Assembly (NCBI GenBank): GCA_025345505.1
Contig: JANVCC010000018.1
Location: 33,282,439-33,346,438, forward strand
Direction: 5' to 3'
DNA from: Todiramphus chloris collaris
Lineage: Eukaryota; Chordata; Aves; Coraciiformes; Alcedinidae
DNA length: 64,000 bases
The position numbers were made by a program, and so were the translations under genes. Shown here in pieces: positions 27,601 to 42,600 of the stretch (the stretch's first letter is position 1; every line of letters starts with the position of its first letter). Below the pieces are notes generated by a model, which did no database searches, was not told where the DNA came from, and worked only from the letters and a program-made list of their open reading frames with translations.

Positions 27601-30600
27601 CACAGTACAGTAAAATGGATTCATACAGCCTTTAGCTGTATTTTTGCCTTGAAACTCCCCAAGAGACTTTCATATAACACTGGGGTGCAAGAGTTTTGAG
27701 ATATATGCTAGTTTCTAAAAAAAACATTTAAATAAATATTTGGGATTGTTTTCACATAAAAAGTTTGGCTTAAGGTACATGGATTTCATTTTACTTTTTA
27801 AAATGTTTTTTAGTAGTGCTGCTAATATAAAGATGAAACTTTGTTACTGTAACAAAAGGAAAGATTAACTGTTCATAGAACTTACAAATATAATGGGAAA
27901 CTAAAACAAGGAAAAAATAACTAGTCAGCAGTCCATAAACTAGCCCTCTCCCTCTACATGAAATAAATACTATGTATAACTAATCCTAACCTTTTTACAG
28001 AAGTTTAAAAGGAACTTGTCAGTAAGAATGGAGAAAAATGGACTTCAGGAAATAAAAATATATTATTTGGTAACTGCAGAATGATGTTGAATGTATTCTC
28101 TTCTGCCCTGACAGGTATTGCCAGGGAAGCTGTCTGTGCTGATACTTCCAGGCATTCATTCTCCTCAAGCCACCCTATTTTTTCCTTTTTTTGGACCTTT
28201 GCAGTGTTATGTAGGCAAATTGTGAAGCCCTTCAAGAATTGTTCAGCATAATTTGTTTTTTATTGCTTCAGTTTACAGTGTCAGTTAGAGCCTGATTCTG
28301 AAATGAGGAATAAGATAATTTAATTGGGATGAGAATGGAACTTTGGCCTTATCTTAGTGATCTAAGACAAATTTAGCCAGGTCTTCAACCACTGCTCCAA
28401 GCTACGTACACTTTTAGGGGAAAGGACTGAAATGTATTACTGCTGCAGTATTATTTCATCTTAATTCCTTCTGATCTCTAGAAAAATAAATCAAAGCAAT
28501 GTTAAGTTTTATTGAAAGGTAGAACTTAGGAACTGAAATCCTCAAGTACAAAGATGCCATTTATGAATAATTCTTTTTGTTTTGGTATGCCAACAGTATG
28601 CTCCTTCCACTCCAAAGCCCATCATTCTAAATGCATGGCAATGAAGACAGTTATTAAAGGAATGTTTGGCCATATATAAAATATTGACTGTCAAGTCTGT
28701 TATCTGGTCATTGCACTACTATTCTACAAGTATCTTATTCTATCGTACTCTGATTTTTTTTTTTAAATCCACCAGCTGGGGAAGAATGAAAAAGAAACAT
28801 AAACATGTAAATGCAGTAAAATGAACAAGAAAAAATATCTTCAACCAGAACTTTTTTTCTTATTTCCTTTTCTTTTTTTTTTTTTTTTTAAAGTACAACA
28901 TGTAAAAGCATGAGATCTACCCTGGTAGGAGTTCCATGCTTTTGAGATTTTCACAAACACAAAACATTAAATTTATTATAAACATTATTGCAAATTTGTC
29001 TCCATTTAAGATTTCTATGTGTTTTTGCTAGTTTTAAATAATATGACATCTTTCAAACTGAACAACAGGCAGCTTTAACTGATATTGGCATCAGTGTCAT
29101 TTATGTGAATCTTCTCAGGTATGGCTGAGAGAGTCAAAGTTGGAAGGCCAAAGCTCCTCTGTAGGTAGAGATAAAACTCCATCCAGAGACGTGATTCAGG
29201 GCACCTGAGTTACAATGTGCCGATAATAGTCTAATGCAGGTCGCATGAGTTATCCCCTAACAAGGAATTGACTAAGGAAATTTCAGGCTGAGCTCAGGTG
29301 GAGTTTCTTACGATGGAAGGATACTGAATCCTCCAAAGAGAGGACTGTAATCACGTTAGAAAATAAAAATTTTAGTACTATTTGATTATAACACAGTATT
29401 TCTTGCAGCCAGCATTTCTAGCATGACCAAGGATGGTCTTAATGAGTGAAGGAAATGTATTATTTAGGCCACGTTAGTCTCAGCAGTGCCACTTTACCTG
29501 GTATTTGTTCTAACTGGACTACATGACGTAAACTTTATTAGTTTCATTCATTTATGACCTGACAAAAGGTAATCTTACATGCCCAGCCCAAAAGACTACT
29601 ACTTATTTCAGAATACTTTCATTTTACTACTGCATTGGTTACAAGTTTTAAAATAATTTTATTTGGGGCATTAATGTATTAAAGTTATTTGTGAAACTGG
29701 CTCTTCAAATTCTGATCATATTTCTGCCATTTAATAGTCCTTTTTTATTAGAGGATTAAAACTACTGTAATCATGTTTGAAGACTGTAAACTTCCTCACA
29801 ATTTTTTTAACCCTTTAGTTCTAAAAAAACCATCGTTTTCTGGAACAATGTGTAGCAACAACTACATATCCTTCCTGGAGGGATTGTTTCTTCACTCACG
29901 GTAACAAAGATGAGTTATGGGTGGGTTGTAGACTTCTCAGGTTTTCACAGTTAGCATGTGTTAAGTTCTCCTTCCTGCGTCTCCTCTGAGTCTCTACAGC
30001 CATTGTGGCTGCACCTGTCTTACCAGGAAGAAGGCAGGAGAACTTTCCTATTTTTCAGCTTGTCTTTGCACACGGGCAGAAATGTTTGGTTTTAACACAA
30101 GAAGGGATCTGAGACTGAAATGTATGAAAGACTGTATTCCTTATGTTATGTCTTTCTTACAGGGGATGGTAACCTGCTTGTAAAATCAGGTGAATGAAAA
30201 GCTTAAGTTTTGACTAATGGAATGATTTTAAGTCAGTAGTGGTATGGTGAATTTGAGAGAGGATTAGTTTGGAGTGAAATAGCATGGAAGATGGGACAGT
30301 CATCAAGGGAGTGCTAATTATGGGAGAAGTGATAGTATTTAGGAAACAGGTACCAGAGGATCATTATCTTTGAGAGTCTAAAAGGTGAAGTATGTGAGAA
30401 ATAGTTGCAGGATCAGTGGAGTTGACTAGGAACATGAAGTCATGACTGTGTGAGAGAGAAGCCCCAAGTGCGTGTGTAGGACACAAGCATCTGGTCCAGG
30501 TATGCATATGTGGAAACAAACAGATAGCAAATGTGCACCTCTGTCTGGGGAAGAGGCTTGACAGTAAAAAGTATGGGCGAAGAAGTGGCAGAGCACTGAG

Positions 30601-33600
30601 GTGTATCTTCCTGCTATCGGTGTAAGTGGAGAATGAAGTGTTATGTTTTTTTTCATTATACAAGTGTCTCAGAAGATTTGCCTCTAGATAAGCAAATTTT
30701 CTTAGCAGAAATATAAATTGTTTTCTCTACTTCACATAGTAATTTCAATGAGTCATCTGAATTACCAATTGCATATAAAATAAAGTTTCACTTGTTTTGG
30801 TTAACGTGCATTTATGTTGAATATTTGTAGGGGGCACGAATAAGAAATCATATCTTTAGAAAATAAAGCCTAACCTTAAAGTAAAAATGACCTGAATTTA
30901 TTGGGTAGCTTAATTATTTGAACAAGTGATGTGTTAAACTGGGAAAAGAGATAATACTCTGTGTCTCTCATACCTTTTTGCTTGGATGAGTCATTCCATT
31001 GTAGCATTTTTAAGTATGTTTTAAAGACATGATGCAGATTTTGTGATATTCAGGTTGTTCCTGCTGTTCCCAGCATTCAGACAGCTGAGCAGCAGGCTAT
31101 CATTAAATTTTGGCCTTATGCTAATCACGCTAACATGTTTAGGACTTCAGGATACCTATATCTTGATTTTTATATGTGTGTATATATATACACAAGTATG
31201 CAATTCTAACAGTGAATCAATTATAACTTTTTCTTAAATCTGACATGTCCTAATATGGGCCTGCTGAAACTTTTGCATTCAGCCTCATCTTCAATTTACA
31301 GATAACTTTTAAGCTAATCAGTATTGTATATAATGCTTGACAACACGACATAGGTAGACCTACCTGTTCACTTCTGCAAGCTGAACTCCAATCAGACTGA
31401 AGCAGCACCTCCATGAATAGCATTCTTTGCACATGTGAAGCAGCAAGCGACAAGTGAAAGAGTACAGACAAAAGCTGATGGCAGAGAATGTTGAGAAAAT
31501 TCTGTCAGTTTATGATCAAGGAAAACATAAGAAAATCAGAAAATCATGCAAGGAAACAGAGGAGTTCTTACCCTGCATAGCCATTGATGTGAAATACTGG
31601 TGAGCATTCCTGACAGAATGAATGGGTGAATTCCAATCCTGGGAACATCTGGAGCAGTTCTTGCAAGAAGTAATGGCTTTTTCTTTTCCATGGCAATACT
31701 GGTTATGACAAATAGAAAGCTATGCTAAGCACAGATGGTGCTTAGGCAGCTATGGATGAAGCAGAGGCAGAAAATATCCCCAAACATCCACAAAACTGAA
31801 TTTTTCTAGAGATTGCTTTGAAATAGTTGTGAGTGAGGGGTTCACAACCAAAGAAACTGTTGGGCAGGAGGAAGATATTAAAGTGACTGATCACTTCAAG
31901 GCTGTGTGAACATGAGAGTAATTCTGGAAATTAATGAGGCTTTTATCAATGGCACATACAGATGTGACCTACTTACTCCTGATCAGTTTTTTTCTCCCTG
32001 AAAAACCTTTGTGATACACCCTGCAGAGTCTTCTTCTCTTGGAGCTTAAGGATGATCCAGGTCGGTGAGACTGAAATGTATAGCAGAATAGCTGAAGTGT
32101 TTTTACTGATAGATTTATTTTGTTCTATGCTTCTAGAATAAGTAAGTTCTCCAGAAATAACACTTCTTTCATGATGGACAGGATTTTGGGATAACCATTT
32201 ACCCGTATTGTATAATTTGTTAGTAGTTACAATTAAAACAAACACAAATCAAAATTCTTCTTACTGTTCAGTAAGTAAAAGTAAATCATTATTGTTGTTG
32301 CGGACTTCACAAACTTTTAATCTATTTATATGTTTGTTTGCATTTGTTTTTACTGCTGAAATTTTCTTGGTTTTGAAATAGCAGTCTATATGTTACACAA
32401 CAGGCTTCCCTTCTGAATGCTCATACTGGTTTAGGTAGAGTCACAGGAAGAGTGCAAAGAGAACAAGGAGAAATTTAACCATACAAGAGAGTTATTGATG
32501 AGTTAACTCCAGAGGGGAAAGAAATATGAAGAAGAAAGAGCAATACCAGAGAACAGTGAACAGGTATCATTTCAAACAGTAGAAAAAAGCAGGGGTTTTG
32601 CACTGATTGTAAATGGAAAATGCAAATAGACTAGTTTTTTGAAGGTGCTACAGCAAAGAAAAACCTTTCTGAGTATTCAAATATTTAAATCACAATAGGT
32701 CATCCAGGCATTTCAGAACTTCTCAGCAAGATGTCTAGAAATCTATACCGGGTTTTAATTTTAATTCTATTGTGAAATCTCAAAACAGAATTTGAAATTC
32801 AAGTGTTAGAATTTCTTAAAAGACATCTTAGGATCTGCCTAGTTGTTCTGGGCTACTTTAAGGGGTGGAGTAACTGCCATTGTCATTATGCCAGCACAGC
32901 TGTCTAATTCTCATTGAACTGCTCTTTACTGCCCATGGACAGCATCACTGTCCAGAATGAGCAAAGTACCATCTGAAAGAAGCTTCACACCTGCTCCTGG
33001 CTCATTCTTCCCACTGTCTGTTCAAGTCTCACAAATCCCATCCTGCATGTCTTAACAGGACATGTATCATTAGTTTGCCTCCTTGTCCCTCACTTTTTTT
33101 TTACTCTCCTTTCCCTAGAAGCTGTATGCAGAACTCTGTATGCTCGTGTGTGAGGCTGAGTCTGATTCTCTTTAGTGGAGCTGTAAAAGAATTTTAACTG
33201 CTTTGCTCAGTGACATCAGGTAGGCACAATTAAAGTAGTTGGTATACATTGTAGATATTCAATGCTCATGAGTTTGTAGTAATGTTCAGTGTGTATTTGC
33301 ACACGTGACAATGAATGAAATAAAGTCTACCTGTGAAACATACAGCTGATGGGGATAACTAAAAGAATCTCAGACTATGTTATTTCTGGTAGCCATCTCT
33401 TACTTTCAGGGTTAAGAAGAGTGAATTTTATGTTCTAAACATGGGAGAAAGAAAATCTGCTAAAATTCTGGACTATAGGGGTGATAAAATGTCTAGAAAT
33501 TAATGTAGTAGTATTGCAGGCAACCGTTTATACCCTAACCCTCTGTCCAAACTCATACAGCACTAAGCAGTTCCTGCTGTTTCACACCAGCCACAGTTAA

Positions 33601-36600
33601 AGGTTGGGTTTAAAAAAAAAAAATTGCTAAGAAATGCAAATACGAAATCCAGCCAGGCACAAAGTGTGAAAAATTCTAAAAACTGTTAGGAAGGGATTCT
33701 GCTTGCCATGTTGTATTTGGTCTGCCTGAGCTGGAGTTAATTTTCCCCACAGCAGCCCTCCCAGTGCTGTGCTTTGTACTGGGAGCTGGAAAGGTGCTGG
33801 TAACACCCCTGTGTTGTGGCTGCTGCTGGGCAGGGCTCACACAGCACCAAGGCTGCTTTTCCAACATTACCCACCCAGTGGGATGGGGTGGGCAAGATAT
33901 TGGGAGGGGACACAACTGGGACAGCTGACCCAAACTGACCAAAGGGATATTCTATACCATATGACATCAGCTCAACAACAAAAACTAGGAAAAGGAGGGC
34001 GAGGAGCGTTCGCTTGTCCTCCTGAGCAACTGCTATGGTTTGGAGCCCTGCTTCCCAAAAAGGGGCCAGACATTGCCTGCTGATGGGAAGCAGGGAATAA
34101 ATCTTTGCTTTCTTTTGCTTCTGTGTGTGGCCTTGCTTTGCTTTTCCATTAAACTGCTTTTGTCTTAACCCATGAGTTTCATACTATTTTCTTCCCCTTC
34201 TAGCTGAGAGGAGGCGGGGTGTTTGGGGGGTGAAGAGTGACAGAGTGGCTTGTTGGGCACCTGGCATCCACACATAATAAATCAGTACCACTGTCATGGT
34301 TGACTTTAACGAAACCTCTGTTGTGGATGTTGATAACTCCTGAATTTCCAGGTCTAATTCTCTCTGTTCCTATGAAATATGCAACATCTAGGGAAATAAA
34401 AGAATACAGGGAATGCTGTCCACAGGACTGCCAGAATTGAAAAAGCTACAAAGAGAGAAAAAGTTTTAAAGAGTATATACTATCTACTCTTAAGAACTCA
34501 GTAAATAGATTTTCAAATCTCTCTTCTGTTAAGCATGCAGTATACTTTTGTGTACTGTAAGATTTTAAGCAAATATAATAACTACAGCTGTGTGACATTG
34601 CTAACATGGCATCTCCTCTTTTTTAGACAGGGAACAATTATTTTTCTCCTGCTGCTCAGCTGTCGAGATAATGATGGCATTCTTACATTCTAGTGCTGGG
34701 TTTAGACATAACTTGTGTTCAACAGGGAGGAACAAGATAGTGGGCCTAATTTTGGATTTTTTTTTTTTTTTTAACAGCTCTAGACAGTTTGTTCTGTTTT
34801 GCAAATTGTCAGGTTACAATCCAATAACACAACAAACAACTTCTTAAAGTAGTGTTTAAAGGGTCAGTTACTAGGTGCTTACAGGATCAAACCTGCATGT
34901 ACAGAAGATCCATATCAATTTAAGCAAACCAGTCCATGCTCTGTGGGCACAGCTGATAATGACTTTAGGAAGAAGCAAAACCTTTATGTATTTTTAAACT
35001 GAATTTCAAACTATATGAGAAAAAATATATTGCAGAAATCTGTGTTAGTAAGTGGTATTCATTTGTATTACTCTTCCTAAAATTTCCCTTGGTCCTGATA
35101 TTTGCCTGATGTCTTTGAAGTTCATTAAACTATGCAATGTATTGTCTCTGAGGATCATTTAGAAACATATTTAGAACCCCCCAATTTGAACTGCAGTATT
35201 AGAGCCTATGTGAAGGTCAAATGAGCCCTGGTCCTACCCTGTTACTGAGGAACAATCAAGAAAGCTTGAACCTTGGGATCATAGAGAGATTCATCTCCCA
35301 TATCCCTCCACTCATCCAGTGAAAAACAGTCAGTCAGTAAATGTAATAAATTGTGGTAAAAAAATTAGTTTAAATTTTAGCTTTAAAAAAAAAAAAGAAT
35401 GGAGCTAGTACCTTCAGCGTAAGTTGCTCTTCATTTTTGGTGACTCAAATACCCTTTGCTGCTTCTCTTCAGTCATGTGGAGCTGATAGACTACAAAGTT
35501 TTTCAGCTATTTTGCAAATTGCAATATAGATATGTGCCTTTATGCAGTTTTTATGACATGAAATTCCTAACCCAGTGAGTGAATAGAATGACAAAAGCAT
35601 ATGACTATTTTGCCGCTGTGAATGTTAACACTTTTCAACAGTTATAATGAATGTTATTTAAAGGTACACTGTATTGTTATTTGAAGGTATGCTGTGTTTT
35701 TATCAGTAGCACTGCAAGACTTCTCAGCATGCATTTGAAAACAGTTGTGTTTAATGCTTTTCATCATAAACTTTATTTTCAGGAACATTTGACAATTGCT
35801 TCTTACAAGAGGTGATTTTCTAATCTTTAAGTCACTCTGGTAATCATAAAGTATTTGCCTTTCTCTCACTTCAGAATTCTGTGTGTAAAGGCAAGTTCTT
35901 ATTCAGTACATAAATTACCAGGTGTAACAACATGACTATAAAATGTGCTATGCTATTCCCTGTCTGGACCTGACTGGTGTGTGATCCCAAGTGGCAGATT
36001 TTCCATTCCTTATACTTTGGAATGCCCATCTTGTTATTTACTGGATCCAGAAAGAACAACACTGTAGCCAGTACACTACGTGGGCATTCCCCCTCTCACG
36101 TTTCTCCTATGTGATCCCATTGTGAAGGATGTGATCACCATGCAGTGGTGGTGTTTCCAATCAGATACACCAACTTTGCCTGTTTGCCTTAAAGGATGTG
36201 ACTGGGCAGCAGGGATGAAGGTGCCTTCCTGCTGTTTCTGGGCATGCTGAAATCTTGAAAAGGGGAGAAGGATTCATTGCGCTCACTCCAAGAGGCTTGT
36301 AGAGGTCAGGGTGAGACATGAAAAGCCAAGGACTGATCAAGGAGGGAGCTGGTGGAACAGGGACAGAGGTAGGGTCTCCTATGGGATCAGGGGACGTCCC
36401 TGCAACAGAGATCAAACTTAGAAGCTTTAGGGGTGACATTCTGGTTGTGCAAGCTGACACATATTATGGGAATTTTGCCCTGGATTTGTCTTATGTTTGT
36501 TTTTCTCTGTAGTTTCTAGCATAGCTTGGAGACTACACAGGGACTTCAGAGAATCCTGTTGATTCCTAGGAAGTTCTTATCTGTCCTCTGCTTTTCTGTT

Positions 36601-39600
36601 AAGAGGGTCAATCATAAATATGAGGCAAAGCACATCTGAATATTCATCCAAGAACTAAGTTCTCCCATGTGCATATCTGAACACTCTTCTAAGAACTAAG
36701 TTCTTCCATTTGTTCATTGTGACCTTTTGCATCTTGCACAGCACAGGCTTCTTAGACGTGTAAGTAAAATTGCAGTTTATTGACATAATGATGTGATCAT
36801 GAGGCTGGAATGGGGAGCAGGAGAGGGAGTGAAGAGCTGGAAGAGATGGAAGGCAACAGCAGGAACCATGGCTGCTGCCTCACACAATCCAATTACCCGC
36901 ACACCATCATTCTCTGCAGTGTCTAGCACGGTTTTCCAAGACACTGAGGGAGGTGATGGAAGCATTTTGCTGTTCCAGGTGAGAGTCTGATTTGCCTGTG
37001 TCCTAAAGCTGACCCTACTATCTTTGTCTGCACTTTTTTTTTCATATGCAGGGTCAACATTTCTCTGCTAGCTGTGGGAAATATGTCTATCAAGTATTTT
37101 TCATTTGAAAGACTAAATTATACAGACTTTTCTCCACCCAGACGCATGCATGTATATACGTTTTTGATTTCTTAAGTGTTTTTGCTCATATATCCGGGTC
37201 CCTCTAAAAAATCCTACTGTATGGATAACTGAATGAACAAACATGGAAAACAGAAAATTTATAAGTTTTTCATATTCACCAGACCTGTAGATGTATAAAG
37301 TTTTCTGACCCATTGTACTGTTTACTTGGAATAATTTATTTCATGGTACTCTTACTGTTATCATCCACATCTGTCTGTAGAACACAAAGTAATTTACCTT
37401 CCATGTTGTAAAGACCAAAATTTATTGTATTGGCCTGTAATATCCTTTTTTCTTTTTTCCCTGAGATGTTTTTTTTTTGCTCTGCCTTTTTGAATTTTTA
37501 CCATAATGCCTTACTTCTAGGCAATTGTTGTTGGGTTTTTGTTTGCTTTGTCACCTTTGAAGTCAGGTACATTAAGTTTTTCCTGAAGTGCACATCAGAA
37601 ATGTAAATTTTTCACATTTAATGATCCAGAAAAATTTCTATTACAACTGAAAGGAGTACTTACTGAATGTGTAATAACAACTGGATCTCTCCTACTCTTT
37701 TATGGAAAAATATTTTGTGTCTTACCTTGTCCAGACAGACTGTCTTGGTCAGCTTCCTTGAAAGGTGGTTCTGTTATATCAATCAGTTCTTCCTTCTCGT
37801 CAGCTTCAGTATTCTCATCTCCAGCTTGCAGGAGATCAGGTGGGGTAAAACTACCTGTAGTATAAACTGCCAGTGTGGTAACCTGCTCCATTGGAGGCTC
37901 ATAGCCATCGGTGATTAAGTCGTTGCTAGCAGAATCATCTGCTGGAGGAGGCAAATAAGAATCCTCTGGTTTTGGACGACTGCTAGTGCTACCCAGAGCA
38001 TTGAAAGGCACTGTGAAACTTTGGTAGTCAATAGTGATATCTTCTGTGACTGGAGGAGATTTGTCCTGGAATGGTTCTCTGGAGGGTTTGGTTGGGAACA
38101 TAGGTTCAGATGTAACAAAATTATTAAAGTCTTCAGGGGCACTGATCTCTCCACTTAGCACAGTTGTAAATTCACTGACCAAGGTGTCTCCTGTTTGGTC
38201 CACCGTTGCTGGGCTGGGGTAACCTAGTGGGAGTTCCACACTCATGGAATCCTCCTGAAAAAAAGTTTTTAAAAAGCAGCTTTCATTATTATGTTTAACT
38301 TTACTTGCTAAAAAGGCCAAAAATCTTTAGCCACAGGAGCTTTCAAACAGGTAACTCAGCATGAAGTCATGGGATGTATAACATGTTGGGCACATGCACA
38401 TGACCTTAGTCACATTGCCTGTAAGTTTAAAAACGGTAAAGGAAAGATGACTTGCACTATCCCTGTCAATCTCTTTCCTTCTGTCATTGAGATGTACTAG
38501 TGAACTGGTGAGACATTGTTTACTTTGTCATTAAAACTGGAAAAGGAATTTGAGTAGTAATATTCACCTGTAAATGCTCTAAACAGTATCTCTGTTGCGT
38601 ATAACAACAAAACATTAATCCTTACAGCATTTATAAAAGGCAGATAAATATTTTAGCATAAGATTTTTTTCTGTATATTTATTTTATTTATATTCTTAAC
38701 ACTGTATAATTTAATTTCTCATGGAGAAATAAATAAATATAACAACCAGTATTAACTCACCGAATCAGGGCCTGACAGAGGAATAGTGACCATGGCCTGG
38801 ATATCATTATCAAATTCACTAGATGGCATAATAGATTCTGAAAAAAATAAACACATTAGAGAGAGAGAGCGAGCACAATATTTCATCAGTGTGAAACTAT
38901 TCTCCATGAAAAAAAAGTACTTTTAAAAATCCACATTAAGAAGAAAGAGCCATAAATTCCCATTTTAACTGGCAATTATGAAGAAACCAGGAATTTTATT
39001 TGCAGTATTCTTTGTACTCTTTACTGTAAATGGGATAGGTCTCTGCAGAGAGCTGAACCATGGATGAATGCTTAAAATCATCTGAACTATGAACTGCTCA
39101 GTGAAATTCACATGGGCTATGATGACTCATTATATTGTGTTCTTTATTAAGCCTAAATTCTTTTTGGTTTTACCCACAGTCCACACCATTGTTACTCTCA
39201 GTGTTTTGGCTTTAGTACCCAGTTGCTCCCTTCACCCCCTCAGAGGAGCTCTGTAAATGTACTTGCACGCAAGCTGTTTTTCTAAAACTGATTATTAAGA
39301 ATAACTAGCAGGAAAATGATGATTAAAATAGTTATTATTAAAGTGCTCTATGTCCATGAATTTTTTTCTTAGGACTTTTAATCAGTCTATTAAAATGTGA
39401 CATTTTATTCTTACAAAAAATATTAGTTCATCTAAATTTTTTTTTTTTTTCCAAGAAAGTGCTGCTGTTTGTAAATAAAACTCTACATCTAAAATTTGGT
39501 GTGTCATTTGAGATTGTTTTGGTAAATATACATATGAAAAAATATTTTTAATTATTTTCCCCATTTTTAACCCACAAATTAAATACATTAAATACATCAA

Positions 39601-42600
39601 ATGAAAACAATTGCTAGGGAAGGAAAGAAGACCTTACTGAAATTGCATCAGTTTGAAAGGGCAAGGTTCAGACTTTCTGCCTGGCACTGGCCTGCCTACT
39701 GACCGTCAGTAAACTGAAGTGTTCCAAGGTCCATTGGCAGGGATCGGTCTTCATGAAGTGCTATGGCAACCAGTTGCTGAAGGTCTGTTACTGTGAGTTT
39801 TGTTCCTGATATCTCCCTCTCTTCCTTTGGAGAAAGTGGAATTTTTTCATTTTCAACTTTATTAGATCCAATAGTTGAGATGTCATCTACTGTGCTTCTG
39901 ACTTCTGAGCCATCTCTTTCAAAGTTTACCACATATCGTGCTATAGTGCTGCTTGACCTGCAAGATGAAGATGCAAAAATTCCCAGTGCAGCAAAATCAG
40001 TTACTGTCTGAGGACTGATTTTGCAAACAAACAAAAATATATGCAATCATAATATATTATCTTCTGTAAAAATAATGCAAATATACTTCATTCTGATGAT
40101 ACTTTCATGTTCACATTACTTCTGCTATACCTATTTTTTTTTCTTCTATGTGTAATATTTAAGAAAAATTCCAATATTGAAGAAAATTATAAACATACTC
40201 TAATATAATCTAGTTTAATCTGACTAATCAGAGACCCGCTGAACTGTTAATACAGCATGAAGTCATTGATTATTAGTCCAAAGAGTCATAAATACATACT
40301 GGTATTACTAGAAGCCCTAATCACTTATTAGTTATGCCAGAACCTATGAAAAGGGATTCAACAGTTCATGAATCTACAGCCAAGAAAGCTCCCTACCACA
40401 TCTGGGGCAATTTTTTTACTCTTTTTTGAAGAACAGCAATAAAGTTAGCTAATGTGGCAAGCAAATCACTTTTCACAATAAGAGTTAGCTTTTCCAAGTT
40501 CAAATGAATGTGTATAGCTTCTCCCTAGATGCACTTGTTTAACACAAGTCTCAAATTTTCACCATTATTATTAATACATCACTTTTTATAAATGTTGAAT
40601 TCACCTAATTAAAATAAGGAGTATGTCGTAAAACATTTATACTCCACTATGTTGCTTTTTATAATATCATATAACTGGAGAGACAGGATTTTTACTTGAT
40701 CTAGTATGTGCTATGCATTTACATTTATATAATATTGCAGGAATTCAGGAAAAGCATTAGACAATTACTTCTTACTTTTAAATTATGAGCAAAAGAGAAA
40801 TTCTGGGAATTGTTACACAAATTATTTCCCCACAGCACTTTTAAGCAACAACAACAAACTGTAGCTGTTTGTATTACCAGGCAAAAGCTCCCTGCATTTT
40901 ATCAAGCTAGTAACTGGTCTTGTTGCCATTCTATTGGGCCTGATAATGGAGATAACAAATAAAATTCTACACACTTATTGGAGGCAATGTGTATATGGAA
41001 ATACAGCTAGGAAACAGAAAGATCAAAAATGAAAATTTAAATATGAAGTATCCTTATTTTTTGTAACTTTCAGTTTATGGCTGGTAGATATCTTCAGTCA
41101 TCTTAATGTGAATTTTCTTAAGTTAAACAATTTTCTTTCCTTCAGAGAGACCCTGAACTTTTCCGATTAAGGTGAAAGATGTCCCTGCTGCTTTATATCA
41201 TAGATTTTATACTTAAGCAGAACACAAATCAATTCATTCTGTCACATAAAGATAAAGAACATTTATTGATGTACCCATGTACATCTAATAGTCTATAAAA
41301 TGATTAATCTTAATTATGAATTACAAACAAATTACCCATCTTTCTCCTTCTTCTGTCTTCATTTCATCACAGAAGGAAGAGTGGGATAAAGGATTACAAA
41401 AGAGAGAAAAATGAAGATTCATGTATATCAGTAAATCAATCAGTCATACATCAAAAATGTCTTTTGACAATTTATCTTATCTTCTACATATCATCTGTAA
41501 TTTTTGTCTGTGTGAAAATGACAGCTTACTCTCCATCATTTTACTTTTTCCTTTCCAAAGAACAAGAATCTTCACATTTTGAGTGGGGAAACAGGAATTT
41601 TACTTTACCTTGCTAGTTTGAAATATCTGATTTCCTATTTCCTACTACATAATGGTGCAATTTAATCACTGTCATTGGTAATCTATATCTTTATGGTGGC
41701 AATGAACATCTCTGACACTAGTAGCTATTACTGTTTCCACACATGGACCTACTCGGATTGTAGTCACAGGGGTAATTCAACCTATTAATTACCTCTGGAA
41801 GACATGCCTATGTTCACGTTCTGTAATATAATTCCCTGTTAGTTTCCTTGATGAATTCTCTAGCATACCTCTGATGTTGTCGTTCCATATTGAATTGTGG
41901 GAAATCCTGCTAATATATGTAGCAAAATGGATAAGGCAGAATGGACAGTAGCACCCGTCTTTGCTAATCTGTAACTCTCAGGAGCTAATTTACTAGACTC
42001 TGGGAAGCAATCCCACTCTTCCACGTTGATGAATGTACTTTCATTTGCTCCAAAGACCAAGATACTAACCAGAAATGGATCCCAGATCTCCCGGAGTCAC
42101 AACTCACAGAGGTTAGTTATTGCAATTTGTAACTATGAGATGCTAGTACAGATTTTCTCTGCCTGTTCTGCAGTAGCCAATTTTTTGTTTTCTTACTTTC
42201 ATTACCAAAATGTAAGCAACCAATTTTCACTCTATTTTGCTTTTCTCTTTCTTTTATTTTTTTTTTTTCCCCAGCAAGTTTGCAGAGAGAAAAGCTCAGA
42301 TTAACTGTGCTCTTTTCTAAAATCACATCGCTGCAGGAATATTCCTCAACATGGTGTAAATATTACTAGAAGGACTGAATGTTGCTGATGCTGTGCCATA
42401 AGCACCCACAAATTTATGTCCTTTTCCCCTGCCTTTTATTCCCTTTAAATTTTATGTTATTTTCTACTATTATTAATTTGTTTTTCCCTTGATCCTTTAC
42501 ATAAGATGTTCATATCTATAGAAGCATAATCATATCACAGAATCACAGAATTTTTTGGTTGGAAGAGACCTTCAAGATCATTTAGTTCAACCTTCAACCC

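Larger units (their letters stand above)
17516..37725 (-). other. IMPG1: IMPG1 intron 12 (20.2 kb, phase 1)
   Basis: This intron separates the two large mucin-like exons. It contains two LTRs, two CR1 fragments, AT-rich DNA and a 41-bp tandem duplication. The rest (for example 24.3-33.6 kb) shows nothing I recognise. Flanking exons fit in phase 1-1, but poorly conserved symmetric mucin exons could be hidden here. Confidence 0.85.

Noticed and set aside
33676-34083. Overlapping ORFs of 76-104 codons on both strands
   Set aside because: They fall inside the GC-rich solo LTR, where stops are rarer by composition.
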